The notes under the pieces: generated by a model | What the model saw: the letters and a program-made list of their open reading frames with translations, nothing else | Database searches by the model: none | What the model was told of the DNA's origin: nothing | From: an uncultured Collinsella sp. | Lineage (GTDB): Bacteria; Actinomycetota; Coriobacteriia; Coriobacteriales; Coriobacteriaceae | Assembly (NCBI GenBank): GCA_900549025.1 | Contig: URMZ01000003.1 | Location: 1 to 64,000 of the forward strand | Direction: 5' to 3' | DNA length: 64,000 nt | Made by a program: the position numbers and the translations under genes | Shown here: in pieces, positions 50,806 to 59,071 of the stretch | How positions within the stretch are numbered: position 1 is the stretch's first letter | Layout of the letters: every line of letters begins with the position of its first letter

Positions 50806-52328
50806 TTGCGCACCTCCTCGATGTTGGGCGGGGTAGCCAGCCCGTCGGACAGCTCTATCATGCGGCGCACAAGCTCGGCGCGCCTCTTCGGGTCGGTTTC
50901 GGGCAAGCGCGCTTCCTCGTACAGCTTATGCAGCTCGTTCTCCTTCAGGGCAAGCGACTCGGGCGTGTGGAACTGCAATTCGAACTTGAAGCCGTCTGGC
51001 GTCTCGAACTGGCAGTTGACGCCGCGATAGGTTACGCCCGTGCTTTGCAGCGTATTCTTGACCCTGATCAGAGTATAGCCCGCCTTCTCAAGCTCGGCGC
51101 GGATGCGGGCGAACTCGTCGGCGAAGCTGGATGTCTTCAGCTGGTAGGTGTACCGCAGCACGTCGTGGATGCCATCAGCCGCCTCTTGCTCGGTGATAAC
51201 GTCTTTGTACGAGTCGGTTCGTATCTTGCGCGCAAGCGACTGCTGGCCCTTGAGCCTGAAATCAAGCCCCGCGAGCGTCGAGCCTACGCGCTGAAGCGAT
51301 TGCAGGAACGATGTGGTTTCAGGCTCGCGCACCATGGCGTCGGAGCGCAGGCGTGTGGCCTGTGTGGCCGAATCGCCGCCGCGCTTCTGCACGTACTCGT
51401 CTATCCACTTGCCCCAATCGGCCACTTCAAGGGTGTAGGAGCAGCGGCACCACGGGTGCATGGGCGGAAAGTTCGTTCCCGGCATGCGCTCCGACAGCCT
51501 TGCCGGATGCTGCTTCTGGTAGGCCTCAAGCTCGCGGCACACCTCGCAGGCCTTGCCGTCGTGTATGCAGCTGATGGCGTAGCTTTCGAACTCCGACTCG
51601 TGGACGCGTGCCTGCGCCTCGTTGAAGAGGTACGTGCCCTCGGTGTACACGAGGCGCATAGCCGTTCGGGTGCCGCTGTGGTTCAGTCTCGCCCGAAGCT
51701 CGCGCGAGACCTCGTCATAGGAGACACCCCGCGCTATGAGCTTCGAGAAGTCGTCGTTGAGGTAGCTCGCCAGCTTCTCGCGGTTTGTCCAGATGCGCGC
51801 CGAGAAGTCTTCACCGGCGGCCCATGCTGCCCCCACGGTGGCCTTGACCACCTCGGAGTCGTAGCGGTAGAAGTCCTTGCCGAAGCCCAGCTCCTCGGCG
51901 GCCATGTTGGCCGCGCGGCGCGCCTGCTCGGAGAAGTGGCGCTGAAGCTCTGCCTGCTCGATGGCCCCTATTTCGTACTGCTGGATGCGTATCTGAAGCT
52001 GGATGGCCTCAAGCTCGTTCAGCCGGTAGATGGACTCGCGGACGGGCATGAGGTCGGCGTACTGCGGGTACTTCTTGGCAAAGTCGTCCATGCGCTCCAT
52101 GAGCAGGGTGCGGTCTTCCGCGCTGATGGATTGCAGCAGGCGGCGGTACTCTATCACCTTGTCCTCGCCGTACTGGGCGTAGTAGGCGGCTATGAGGCGG
52201 TCGAGCTTGGCCGCTTCGCTCGCGTACACCTTCTCAAGGCGCTTGCGCAAGGCGGCCTCGTCCTTCTCAAGCTGCGCAAGGAACTCGTCTCGGCGCTCGC
52301 GCCAGTACTCGTCGCTAGGCTTGCTCAT
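50802..52328 (-). CDS. Minor head protein (Mu F-like) with C-terminal RelA/SpoT-like or toxin-like domain
   Basis: 508 aa. Residues ~180-320 are the head morphogenesis domain with the MuF signature RTAMRLVYTEGTYLFNEAQA, CxxC-type ligands in DGKACEVC and HPWCRCSY. Residues ~350-505 form a separate domain: LKGQQSLARKIRTD, ADGIHDVLRYTYQL and YRGVNCQFETPDGFKFELQFHTPES...HKLYEEAR. This resembles the C-terminal toxin-like modules of actinobacterial secreted proteins and the RelA/SpoT synthetase layout. It may be ejected with DNA and act in the new host (inference). Confidence 0.8.
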   Translation of the reverse strand: MSKPSDEYWRERRDEFLAQLEKDEAALRKRLEKVYASEAAKLDRLIAAYYAQYGEDKVIEYRRLLQSISAEDRTLLMERMDDFAKKYPQYADLMPVRESIYRLNELEAIQLQIRIQQYEIGAIEQAELQRHFSEQARRAANMAAEELGFGKDFYRYDSEVVKATVGAAWAAGEDFSARIWTNREKLASYLNDDFSKLIARGVSYDEVSRELRARLNHSGTRTAMRLVYTEGTYLFNEAQARVHESEFESYAISCIHDGKACEVCRELEAYQKQHPARLSERMPGTNFPPMHPWCRCSYTLEVADWGKWIDEYVQKRGGDSATQATRLRSDAMVREPETTSFLQSLQRVGSTLAGLDFRLKGQQSLARKIRTDSYKDVITEQEAADGIHDVLRYTYQLKTSSFADEFARIRAELEKAGYTLIRVKNTLQSTGVTYRGVNCQFETPDGFKFELQFHTPESLALKENELHKLYEEARLPETDPKRRAELVRRMIELSDGLATPPNIEEVRK

Positions 52329-52764
52329 CGCTGCCCATAAGAAGCTCGATGATCTGCGCCTTGGTGGCGTTCTTCGGAAGGGTCACGCCGCTTCCCTTGG
52401 CAAGCTCGCGCAGCTCGTTGATCTTCATGGCCATCAGGCCGGCGTTGTCGTCCGCCTCGGGCTGCTCTTCGGCAGGCTCGGGTTCGGCCTCTTGCGCAGG
52501 CGCTTCCTGCTGCTGTTCCGCCTCGGGCTGCGGCGCACCGCTCGGCTGCTCCTTGATTGCGTACGTTGTCGTATCCACCAGGGAGCCGACCGTCACGAGG
52601 TCTTCGCGGATGTAGCCGCCCATGGTCAGCTCAAGCCAGCCGGGTGCGGCATCCTCGACGTGCGCGGCGCAACCGCTGCCCATCGTTCCGATAATTGGCG
52701 CCTCTGCGCTCGGCTGCTCGCGGATGGCAAGGCGCTTGCCTCGGCTATAGATCGCTACCTTCAT
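52315..52764 (-). CDS. SH3-like protein with C-terminal HeH/SAP-type helix pair
   Basis: 149 aa from ATG 52764. The N-terminal ~65 residues form a bacterial-SH3-like domain (LAIREQPSAEAPIIGTMGSG, GWLELTMGGYIREDLV), then a Pro/Glu/Gln-rich linker, then MKINELRELAKGSGVTLPKN-type helix-extended-loop-helix like Rho-N/SAP DNA-binding modules. Between portal and minor head genes; role unknown. Confidence 0.68.
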   Translation of the reverse strand: MKVAIYSRGKRLAIREQPSAEAPIIGTMGSGCAAHVEDAAPGWLELTMGGYIREDLVTVGSLVDTTTYAIKEQPSGAPQPEAEQQQEAPAQEAEPEPAEEQPEADDNAGLMAMKINELRELAKGSGVTLPKNATKAQIIELLMGSDEQA

Positions 52765-54196
52765 CGTTGGTTCCTTCCTCTTCGGTGTCATCGGCCTGAG
52801 CCGTCCTGTTGGTGGGCATGCCGCCGCTTATGGCGTCGGCCTTCTCTTCCTGCTCGTCGCGCTTGCGCTGCATCTCTGCCTTCGGGTCGCTCACGCACGA
52901 GAGCACGGAAAGCTGGGTCTCCTCGGACACGATGCCAGAGAGCTGCCCGGCCACGCTTGCCTCGGATTGCAGGTCGTCGGGCATGTTGCGGTGCATGGTC
53001 ACTTCCACGGCCTGCCAGTCGTCGCCCGCGAAATCGGCGTTGGGGTAGGCGGCCAGAAGGCGCATGCGCTCCTGCACGCCGCGCCTGAACTTCAGCTCTT
53101 TGTTTCGCGCCAGGTTGCTCATGGGCATCATGCGCATCTTGAGCGCTATGCCGGAGGCCGTGGCGAAGTTGTCGTCGGTGATGTCGGGCACCATGGCGGT
53201 CTTGTAGATGAGCGTTTCCAGGCGGTTGATGAGGTTTTCCTGCACGCCGTCGGCGTTCGGCTTCACGAGGAACATCACGTCGAGGCCCTCAGTCGATTCG
53301 CCGAACAGGTTGATGATCTTGTTCTCGCGGATGTTCTCTATCTCGGACTCGTCAAGCTCCTTGCCCTTGACCACCATGTAGCAATCGCTGAAGTACTCGA
53401 CGTCGTTGGCCTTCTCGGACAGCACGGCGTTGTACTGCTCGATGAGCGACAGCACGCCCTCGTAGAGGCCGCGCCCCTCGGTGTTCTGGCGGAAGTCGAC
53501 CGCGGGCACGCTTCCGAACGCATGCGCGCTAGGCTCGCCGAAGGCGAAGCCATCGTTCGTGCGGGCGAAATCGACCACCTGCGCGGCATCCGACCAGCTG
53601 CCCTTGATGGCCCCGTCGTCGCCGTAGAACCAGCGCACGAAGAACAGCGGGCGCTTCAGCACGGAGTCGTCGTACACCATGAAGGCGGTCAGCGGCGCGA
53701 CCGCGATGGAACGCGGCATGCCGTCCTCGTCTTGGTAAAGCATCTCGTAGGCATGGCCGAACTTGGAGGCCATCTTCGAAAGCTCTGCGTCCACGTCCTC
53801 CTGAAGGTTTCTCGCCGTGAACTCGGCGATGAACGCCTCCACGGAGCTTTTCCGCGAATCGGGCATCCCCTCGGCGTTTTTGACCGAAAGCGTCATCGGA
53901 ACGCCGATGAAGTAGCCCTCGAACGTCTGCGTGATGGTGTAGGCGAAGTCCGCCGCCATGCGGTTGTCGGGCTTGTAGTCGGGCTTCCTGCGCCAGGCGC
54001 GGTCGAAGATGGCGTAATGGCCCCTGTAGGCCGCGTCCAGGTACTCGTAGCGCGGCTTGTGGGCCTGCTCGAACTCGTCGATGAGCCTCTGAAGCAGCTC
54101 GGGCGTCATCTCGGTGCCGGCGGGCACGCGGAAGTCCTCGGTCTCAGGCTCGCGCTGCATCTGGTCGTAGTAGAAGGAATGGAACTCGTGCGCCAC
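52745..54196 (-). CDS. Portal protein (SPP1 gp6-like)
   Basis: 483 aa. Portal hallmarks: RYEYLDAAYRGHYAI, NRMAADFAYTITQTFEGYFIGVP, ALKMRMMPMSNLARNKE near the C-terminal crown region, and an acidic low-complexity tail. Forms the dodecameric DNA gate at a capsid vertex. Starts one base from the terminase stop. Confidence 0.92.
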   Translation of the reverse strand: MAHEFHSFYYDQMQREPETEDFRVPAGTEMTPELLQRLIDEFEQAHKPRYEYLDAAYRGHYAIFDRAWRRKPDYKPDNRMAADFAYTITQTFEGYFIGVPMTLSVKNAEGMPDSRKSSVEAFIAEFTARNLQEDVDAELSKMASKFGHAYEMLYQDEDGMPRSIAVAPLTAFMVYDDSVLKRPLFFVRWFYGDDGAIKGSWSDAAQVVDFARTNDGFAFGEPSAHAFGSVPAVDFRQNTEGRGLYEGVLSLIEQYNAVLSEKANDVEYFSDCYMVVKGKELDESEIENIRENKIINLFGESTEGLDVMFLVKPNADGVQENLINRLETLIYKTAMVPDITDDNFATASGIALKMRMMPMSNLARNKELKFRRGVQERMRLLAAYPNADFAGDDWQAVEVTMHRNMPDDLQSEASVAGQLSGIVSEETQLSVLSCVSDPKAEMQRKRDEQEEKADAISGGMPTNRTAQADDTEEEGTNDEGSDL

Positions 54197-55474
54197 TTAT
54201 ATGCCTCCCTTGAAGAACTTCACGCCCGGCTTGCTCTGCCACTGCCTTATCGCGCTTGCGAGCGAATCCGGCATGTCGTCGTGCGCTGCGTTCTCGCTGT
54301 AGTCGAGCACCTGGTTCAATGCGTCCGCGTCGAGCGGGTACTGGTCGCAGTCGAGGAACCTCACGTTGGCCCACTGACTGCGCAGGTGCGTGCTTATCTT
54401 GATGTACTTGTTCTCCGCCTCCTGGTAGGAGCAGCACGGGTGCCCCCTGCGGATGATGGACTTGCGCAGATAGCCCTTGTCGGCGTTCGACTCGCAGAAG
54501 ACGGTGCCGATGCGCAGGGCCTTGCACTCCTTCAGGATCTCGTCGAGGCAGTCGTCTACGTGCCTATGCCACATGCGGATGTGCGCGTACCAGATGCCGC
54601 TCCTCTCCCTAACGCAGGTGAAGGCCGTATAGTCAGCGCCGCCGTAGCTCGCGTCTATGTGGCCTATGCCGTCCGCCAAAAGCTGCGGCTCTTTGAAGAA
54701 CTGCGCGTTGGTGAACATGGCGTCCTCGTCGGCGATGTGCTTCAGCTCGTAGTTGGCAGCGAAAAGCGAAGGCGACATGCTGGCGCGCACGCGCTCTATG
54801 TCCTCGCGGCTCATGAGTCCCGTCTCGAAGCAGCTCCATCGGCGGATGTTGGGCATCAGCTGGAAGGCGTCGTCCTTGTGCCACGGCGTGCCCGTGTTGA
54901 AGATGCGCCCGCCTCGGTTGCGGATGTTCTGAAGCTCCATGTACAGCAGCTTGATGCGCTCGCGCTCGGCTGCGGACACCCTGTCCTTCACGTTCACGAT
55001 GTCGTCGGTGAACACCTTGTCGGCGTGCTTGCCCGTGAGAGAGCCGCCGCAGCCAAGCCCCAGCAACTGGGGAGCGCCCGACACGCCCTGTTTGAGGTTC
55101 GTCGACACCGAGGACTGCGTGGCCTTGGTTATCACGAGGTCGGTGCCGTAGAGCATGCGCCCGAGGGCCTGGAACCACTCCGATTGAAGAACGTTGGCCG
55201 TAGCCGTCATGACCTCTGCCACGTCGTCGTCGGTCTTGCGCAGGAATATGACGCGCTCGCCGGGGAACAGCACGAGGATGAAGGCGAACGAGATGTGCAG
55301 GCACGTGGTCTTGAACGAGCCTCGGTGCGCCTGGATGGTCTCGTCCTCGGTGCCGAACACCATGTCCTTGATCCACTTGTTGTGCAGGCCGGTGAGCTTG
55401 TCGTATCCCAGCTTCACGGCTATGTCGGCGGGGCAGTCGTACACCAGGTCGATGAGGTCAGCCCTTGTCGGCAT
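54197..55474 (-). CDS. Terminase large subunit
   Basis: 425 aa. ATPase with Walker A-like HRGSFKTTC (~50-58) and Walker B KVFTDDIV (~154-161); RNase-H-like nuclease with IDASYGGADYT (~273-283), CESNAD (~329) and a C-terminal acidic DDMPDSL. It cuts and packages phage DNA with the small subunit. Confidence 0.94.
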   Translation of the reverse strand: MPTRADLIDLVYDCPADIAVKLGYDKLTGLHNKWIKDMVFGTEDETIQAHRGSFKTTCLHISFAFILVLFPGERVIFLRKTDDDVAEVMTATANVLQSEWFQALGRMLYGTDLVITKATQSSVSTNLKQGVSGAPQLLGLGCGGSLTGKHADKVFTDDIVNVKDRVSAAERERIKLLYMELQNIRNRGGRIFNTGTPWHKDDAFQLMPNIRRWSCFETGLMSREDIERVRASMSPSLFAANYELKHIADEDAMFTNAQFFKEPQLLADGIGHIDASYGGADYTAFTCVRERSGIWYAHIRMWHRHVDDCLDEILKECKALRIGTVFCESNADKGYLRKSIIRRGHPCCSYQEAENKYIKISTHLRSQWANVRFLDCDQYPLDADALNQVLDYSENAAHDDMPDSLASAIRQWQSKPGVKFFKGGI

Positions 55475-55871
55475 GGCGCTTCGCCTCTATCAGCTTGCCG
55501 ATCTCCTCGGCCGCGTGCGACACGTCCGCTGCCACCTCGACCTTCTCGACGGGCTTCTCGCCTGCGGTGTCGCGAAGGAACTGAAGCGCGGCTATGTCGC
55601 CCTTCATGGCCTTCCTGGCGACCTTGAGCACGCTTATCTCGGAGACCGTGAGCTTGCGGTCGGGGTAGTCCTCGAAGGACATCCCCTCCAGCTCGTCCAG
55701 CTCGGCGTCGGTGCCCTCGAACGGCATGTGCAGCACGGTCTTGGCGATCTCCTGCAGCTGCTTCTTCTCGCGGCGCTTCTTGGCGGCGGCCTTGCCGGCC
55801 TTCGAGGCAGCGGCCCGGCGCTGCTCGGGCGTCTGGTCGCGCTTCGGCTTGATGAGGTTCTGGTCGTTCAT
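55458..55871 (-). CDS. Terminase-associated small protein, possible small subunit
   Basis: 137 aa. A basic N-terminus (KRDQTPEQRRAAASKAGKAAAKKRREKK) and a helical core ending LTVSEISVLKVARKAMKGDIAALQFLRDTAGEKP, which is common in proteins encoded just before terminase large subunits. Overlaps the large subunit gene by 17 bp. Confidence 0.75.
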   Translation of the reverse strand: MNDQNLIKPKRDQTPEQRRAAASKAGKAAAKKRREKKQLQEIAKTVLHMPFEGTDAELDELEGMSFEDYPDRKLTVSEISVLKVARKAMKGDIAALQFLRDTAGEKPVEKVEVAADVSHAAEEIGKLIEAKRHADKG

Positions 55872-55873
55872 GG

Positions 55874-56113
55874 CTAGTCCTCGAACGTGAGGCCCATGAA
55901 GCGCAGGCGCTTGTCAAGCTCGGCGAGCGCGCCGAAGTCGTTGGAGCCGTACACGAGGGCGTGGACGATGGCGGTGTCCATGACGTACTGCCACTGGCGC
56001 TCGTCCCAGCGGTCGCTGCAACGGTCGTCGCGCCACGCGTTGAACCATGTGACGGTCTCGGCGGGCCAGTCTGTGTCGGTGGGAAGTGTGGGCTTCTCTC
56101 GCTTGGCTGCCAT
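55874..56113 (-). CDS. Small terminase-like protein of actinophage type
   Basis: 79 aa. TVTWFNAWRDDRCSDRWDERQWQYVMDTAIVHAL resembles the WF-x-WR motif of phage terminase small subunits or accessory proteins in actinobacterial phages. Stop 2 bp before the next gene. With 55458-55871 there are two candidates for the small subunit; which one binds pac/cos DNA is not decidable here. Confidence 0.65.
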   Translation of the reverse strand: MAAKREKPTLPTDTDWPAETVTWFNAWRDDRCSDRWDERQWQYVMDTAIVHALVYGSNDFGALAELDKRLRFMGLTFED

Positions 56114-56149
56114 GCGTTCACTCCTCTCTGTTTTGCTTTGACGATGGAA

Positions 56150-56182
56150 AGGGCCAGCGCCTTATGATCGCGCTGGCCCTGG
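56150..56182 (-). terminator. Hairpin after the 33-aa peptide gene
   Basis: GGGCCAGCGC/GCGCTGGCCC, 10 bp perfect, 9-nt loop; on the minus strand followed by TTTCC only. Possible weak terminator or processing site just before the packaging genes. Confidence 0.45.
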
Positions 56183-56190
56183 GTTCCCCC

Positions 56191-56292
56191 TTAGTAGGAG
56201 GAGCGGCCGGAAGAGCTGCCGCGACCGCGATTGAACGCGGAGCGCACTCGGTTGGCGATGTTTCCCGCTGCGCGGCGAATACGACCGAACAT
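56191..56292 (-). CDS. 33-aa highly basic Ser/Arg peptide
   Basis: ATG 56292 behind GAGGAGGC opens a peptide with MFGRIRRAAGNIANRVRSAF and then an Arg/Gly/Ser tail. Net charge strongly positive, with an amphipathic helix in the first half. It lies between two hairpins and just ahead of the packaging genes. The strong ribosome-binding site supports expression; function unknown. Confidence 0.5.
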   Translation of the reverse strand: MFGRIRRAAGNIANRVRSAFNRGRGSSSGRSSY

Positions 56293-56321
56293 GCCTGCCT
56301 CCTCTCGTTTTAGGGAACAAA

Positions 56322-56345
56322 AAAGGCGTCCCGAAGGACGCCTTG
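56322..56345 (-). terminator. Terminator ending the repressor/PAPS-reductase-like operon
   Basis: GGCGTCC/GGACGCC with a TTCG/CGAA loop; on the minus strand followed by TTTTTTG. Separates the gene block 56372-57873 from the packaging genes. Confidence 0.75.
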
Positions 56346-56371
56346 ATTTTCCTATGCGCGTGAGATTGGCC

Positions 56372-56950
56372 TTAGGCCTCAAGGGCCTCAAGGATCTTCG
56401 ACCCGTCCATGTACAGGTCGCCGTACTTCGCCAGGGCATACTCCCTGATGAAGCTTTCGAGGTCGTCGGAGTCGCGGAACACGCACACGACGTAGTAGGC
56501 GCTGCTCCAAACGTTGTCGTAGTAGGGCTTAACCTCAAGCGACTCGAACGCCTTGAGTATGGCATCGGCCTCGGCGAAGCTGTCGCCTTCGAGGCTGTCG
56601 GTGGTCTCGACCGAATCGAGCGGGTTCGGCATCGGCGTGCCCTTCTGCTCCTTCGGCTTGAACTGCCGCTTGTTCTGAAGGCCTATGCGCTCCTCGAACA
56701 CGGGGCGGATTACGTCGCCGAACGTCCAGCCCTCGGCATCGGCCTTGACCAGATCGGCGAAGCGCCCGCGCTCCTCGGCGTCATGGAAGCAGAAGCAGAT
56801 CCAGAAGCCGGAATCGACGGCCATCTGAAAGCGCTTCTCCTCGCGCTTCTCGCGGTCTCGGTAGCTTTTCTGGTGGTCGGACAGCTGCGCTTCCTCGGCC
56901 GCCTTAGCCTCTTTACGCGCCTTCTGCGGCTTCTCAAACTTAAAGCCCAT
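56372..56950 (-). CDS. Phage hypothetical protein, partner of the PAPS-reductase-like gene
   Basis: 192 aa. A charged coiled N-terminus (EKPQKARKEAKAAEEAQ), then two domains with FWICFCFHDAEERGRFADLVK and YYVVCVFRDSDDLESFIREYAL, which look like two copies of the same alpha/beta motif (hydrophobic strand, RD/HD, helix). It overlaps the PAPS-reductase-like gene by 11 bp. No family recognised; internal duplication is my reading. Confidence 0.6.
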   Translation of the reverse strand: MGFKFEKPQKARKEAKAAEEAQLSDHQKSYRDREKREEKRFQMAVDSGFWICFCFHDAEERGRFADLVKADAEGWTFGDVIRPVFEERIGLQNKRQFKPKEQKGTPMPNPLDSVETTDSLEGDSFAEADAILKAFESLEVKPYYDNVWSSAYYVVCVFRDSDDLESFIREYALAKYGDLYMDGSKILEALEA

Positions 56951-57650
56951 AGTGCTCCCACCTCTTCTCGTCTGCCTCGATGAACGGGTACCACTTCTTG
57001 ACCACGGCGAAATCGTCGGGGCGCTTCTCGCGCAGGGGCTTCATGAAGCGCATGTCCAGGCCGTCGAAGCTGCGCCCGAACAGCTCGTAGTCCGGAGGCA
57101 GGCCGATGCCCCTGCGGGCGATCGCATCCATGACCTCTGCCTTCGTCCAGTCCGCAACCACCGAGGCCTTGTGCGTGGTCTGCTTCATGAGGCCGTGCTT
57201 GGTGAGGCTGGCTCGACGGTACGGGTTGTCGCAGGCGCGCACGCCGTCGCAGAACCACGTGTCATCGGGCAGGCCGAGGTCTTCGAGGATGTAGGGGCGC
57301 ATGTCGTCGTAGCTGTAGACCGGCATGTTCGCGGCCTCGATCACGTCGCAGTGCGCCGGACTTTGGAACACGCAGTTGTTGAGCGTCCTCGACCATCTGG
57401 GGTGCGGGTACTGGTGTATCTTCACGCCGAACACTTTCTCGATGGTTCGCACGTTCTGCTCGACCATCGGAAGGCCCGGGATAGACCAGTAGTAGATCGG
57501 CACGACCTCTATACCCTCGTCCTCAAGCGCCACCCAGGCGGCCAGCGAGTCCTTGCCCAGCGAGCAGGAAAGCACCACGGGGCGTCCTTCCGCCTTGAGC
57601 CGCTTGCGAATCTCGGCGCTAGTCGGCTGGCCCTTGATTATCGTCGGCAT
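56940..57650 (-). CDS. PP-loop PAPS reductase/DndC-like protein
   Basis: 236 aa. N-type ATP pyrophosphatase loop VLSCSLGKDSLAAW (~26-39), followed by EGIEVVPIYYWSIPGLP and cysteines at CVFQSPAHC and FCDGVRACDNP. Phage members of this family are often tied to DNA or nucleotide modification rather than sulfate assimilation. The gene overlaps the repressor-like gene by 32 bp, so it would be expressed in the prophage state (inference). Confidence 0.8.
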   Translation of the reverse strand: MPTIIKGQPTSAEIRKRLKAEGRPVVLSCSLGKDSLAAWVALEDEGIEVVPIYYWSIPGLPMVEQNVRTIEKVFGVKIHQYPHPRWSRTLNNCVFQSPAHCDVIEAANMPVYSYDDMRPYILEDLGLPDDTWFCDGVRACDNPYRRASLTKHGLMKQTTHKASVVADWTKAEVMDAIARRGIGLPPDYELFGRSFDGLDMRFMKPLREKRPDDFAVVKKWYPFIEADEKRWEHYGL

Positions 57651-57873
57651 CTTCGCTCCTCTCCGTTATCTCGATGGGTTCGCCCATTCCGTTCAACGTC
57701 AGCTTAAAGCCCATGTGAGAAGCCATGAGCGCAAGGTTTCCCGCGCCTAGGTCGGAACCTTGTTTGATCGTATTCTGAACGTAGTTCCTGCTCTTGCCCA
57801 TGGCCTTTGAAAGCGCGTACATGCTCATGCCGGAACGGTCGAGCATTTCTTTAAGCGCCTCAGTCGGTGTCAT
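57619..57873 (-). CDS. HTH repressor-type regulator (Cro/CI-like)
   Basis: 84 aa from ATG 57873 (GGGAGGTTG site). A single helix-turn-helix (TEALKEMLDRSGMSMYALSKAMGKSRNYVQNTIKQG), no cleavage domain. Divergent from the early operon, with palindromic sites between them, hence the likely lysis/lysogeny switch. It shares a transcript with the PAPS-reductase-like gene. Confidence 0.8.
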   Translation of the reverse strand: MTPTEALKEMLDRSGMSMYALSKAMGKSRNYVQNTIKQGSDLGAGNLALMASHMGFKLTLNGMGEPIEITERSEDADDNQGPAD

Positions 57874-57911
57874 GCAACCTCCCTTCATGCCTTGATCTGA
57901 TCCCCCGATGA

Positions 57912-58018
57912 TACAGCAATAGCAATAGGGATACAACAATAGCAATTGTGCAGGTATTGTGTAGAACAATAGCTATTGTGCATTGTGCCTATAGCACACT
58001 AATTATTGTACAATAATT
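57912..58018. promoter_or_regulatory. Operator array in the divergent early promoter region
   Basis: ACAATAGCAATTGT (57936-57949) and the perfect palindrome ACAATAGCTATTGT (57966-57979) start exactly 30 bp apart, with a further half-like ACAGCAATAGCAAT at 57912. A different 18-bp perfect palindrome, AATTATTGTACAATAATT, is at 58001-58018. Very A/T-rich. Likely binding sites of the adjacent HTH protein. Confidence 0.7.
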
Positions 58019-58094
58019 CAGTTGTCAGCAATGAGGGCCACAAAGCCCACAGAGCTAGCAAGCAGCTTTAGAACCGAATAAGGAGGCTACAGAG

Positions 58095-58628
58095 ATGGCA
58101 GAGCAGCAGAGTTTAGATCTGGTGGTAAGTGGTCAGCTGGTGAGCAACCACACGATCCTAGCCATAGTTGAGGGTATGCGAGCACGAGGCTACTTCAGAA
58201 AAGGCCCCCAGGGCCGAAAGGATGGCCTAGAGCTTGCAACAGCCTTGAAGCTTGTAAACGAGTACATGGCTTTTCCAGAGCTTGGCAGGTACACAGTAGA
58301 GGCCACGAAGCACAGGCCAATTAACGAGATCCCCCGAGCCGATTACGAGCAAGTGGAGATCATGAGGGCTTGCGATAACTACCTTGCACAGGTAACCGAG
58401 GCATTCAAGGCCAACAGCGACGAAGAAGCCATTATTTACATGGTGAAAGACCTTCGAAAGCAGGTCATAGCCGATGGCATCGAGTCCGGGGCCTTGAAGG
58501 TTCGAAAGTACTTCGGCAAGCATGGATTTTACTACATGGACGATCAGGGCAAGTGGCAGAACGCCAAGGCCATTGATTGGAACATCGGCGAAACGAACCC
58601 CATCAGACCAGCAGAGCAAGCAGCCTAA
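58095..58628 (+). CDS. First early phage protein, unknown function
   Basis: 177 aa, ATG behind AAGGAGGC. Mostly helical (LVSNHTILAIVEGMRARGYF, YEQVEIMRACDNYLAQVTEAF), ending HGFYYMDDQGKWQNAKAIDWN. First gene rightward of the operators, so probably expressed on induction or conjugative-like transfer. No family recognised. Confidence 0.65.
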   Translation: MAEQQSLDLVVSGQLVSNHTILAIVEGMRARGYFRKGPQGRKDGLELATALKLVNEYMAFPELGRYTVEATKHRPINEIPRADYEQVEIMRACDNYLAQVTEAFKANSDEEAIIYMVKDLRKQVIADGIESGALKVRKYFGKHGFYYMDDQGKWQNAKAIDWNIGETNPIRPAEQAA

Positions 58629-58685
58629 AGCAAGCAGGAGGCCCCGAGAAGGGGCCTCCCGCAACAACACACAGGAGATCATACC

Positions 58686-59021
58686 ATGCAGAAGCTACTC
58701 ACGAAAGAGCTGCAGAAGAAGCTCCCGCCCCTTTACTCACAGGACGGCAAGAAGGCCGACACGATCGTGTACGGCCACTGGTTCAGCTGCATAAACGGCT
58801 GGGACCTATACGCCACCGAGTACGACGAGGAGACGGGCGACATGTTCGGGTTCGTCTTCGGGGCGGTCCCCGAGATGGGCTACTTCAACCTGGCAGAGCT
58901 CGAGGAGATCAACAGGAAGTACGGCATGAACTTCTTCGAGCGCGAGACCTACTTCACGCCGAAGAGGGCAATCGAGATCCCGAGGATAGCAGAGGCGTTC
59001 GGCTACCTATGGGAAAAGTAA
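58686..59021 (+). CDS. DUF2958-like protein
   Basis: 111 aa. IVYGHWFSCINGWDLYATEYDEETGDMFGFVFG and EMGYFNLAELEEINRKYG...ERE..F.P match the DUF2958 type, common on plasmids, integrative elements and phages together with antirestriction genes. Biochemical role unknown. Confidence 0.78.
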   Translation: MQKLLTKELQKKLPPLYSQDGKKADTIVYGHWFSCINGWDLYATEYDEETGDMFGFVFGAVPEMGYFNLAELEEINRKYGMNFFERETYFTPKRAIEIPRIAEAFGYLWEK

Positions 59022-59071
59022 CGGACAACTACCGGGAGGGGCCTCGCCCCTCCCATTAAGGAGGCTACAAG

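Noticed and set aside
52967..55627. 886-codon plus-strand frame
   Set aside because: Antisense to portal and terminase genes; no motif and typical shadow composition.
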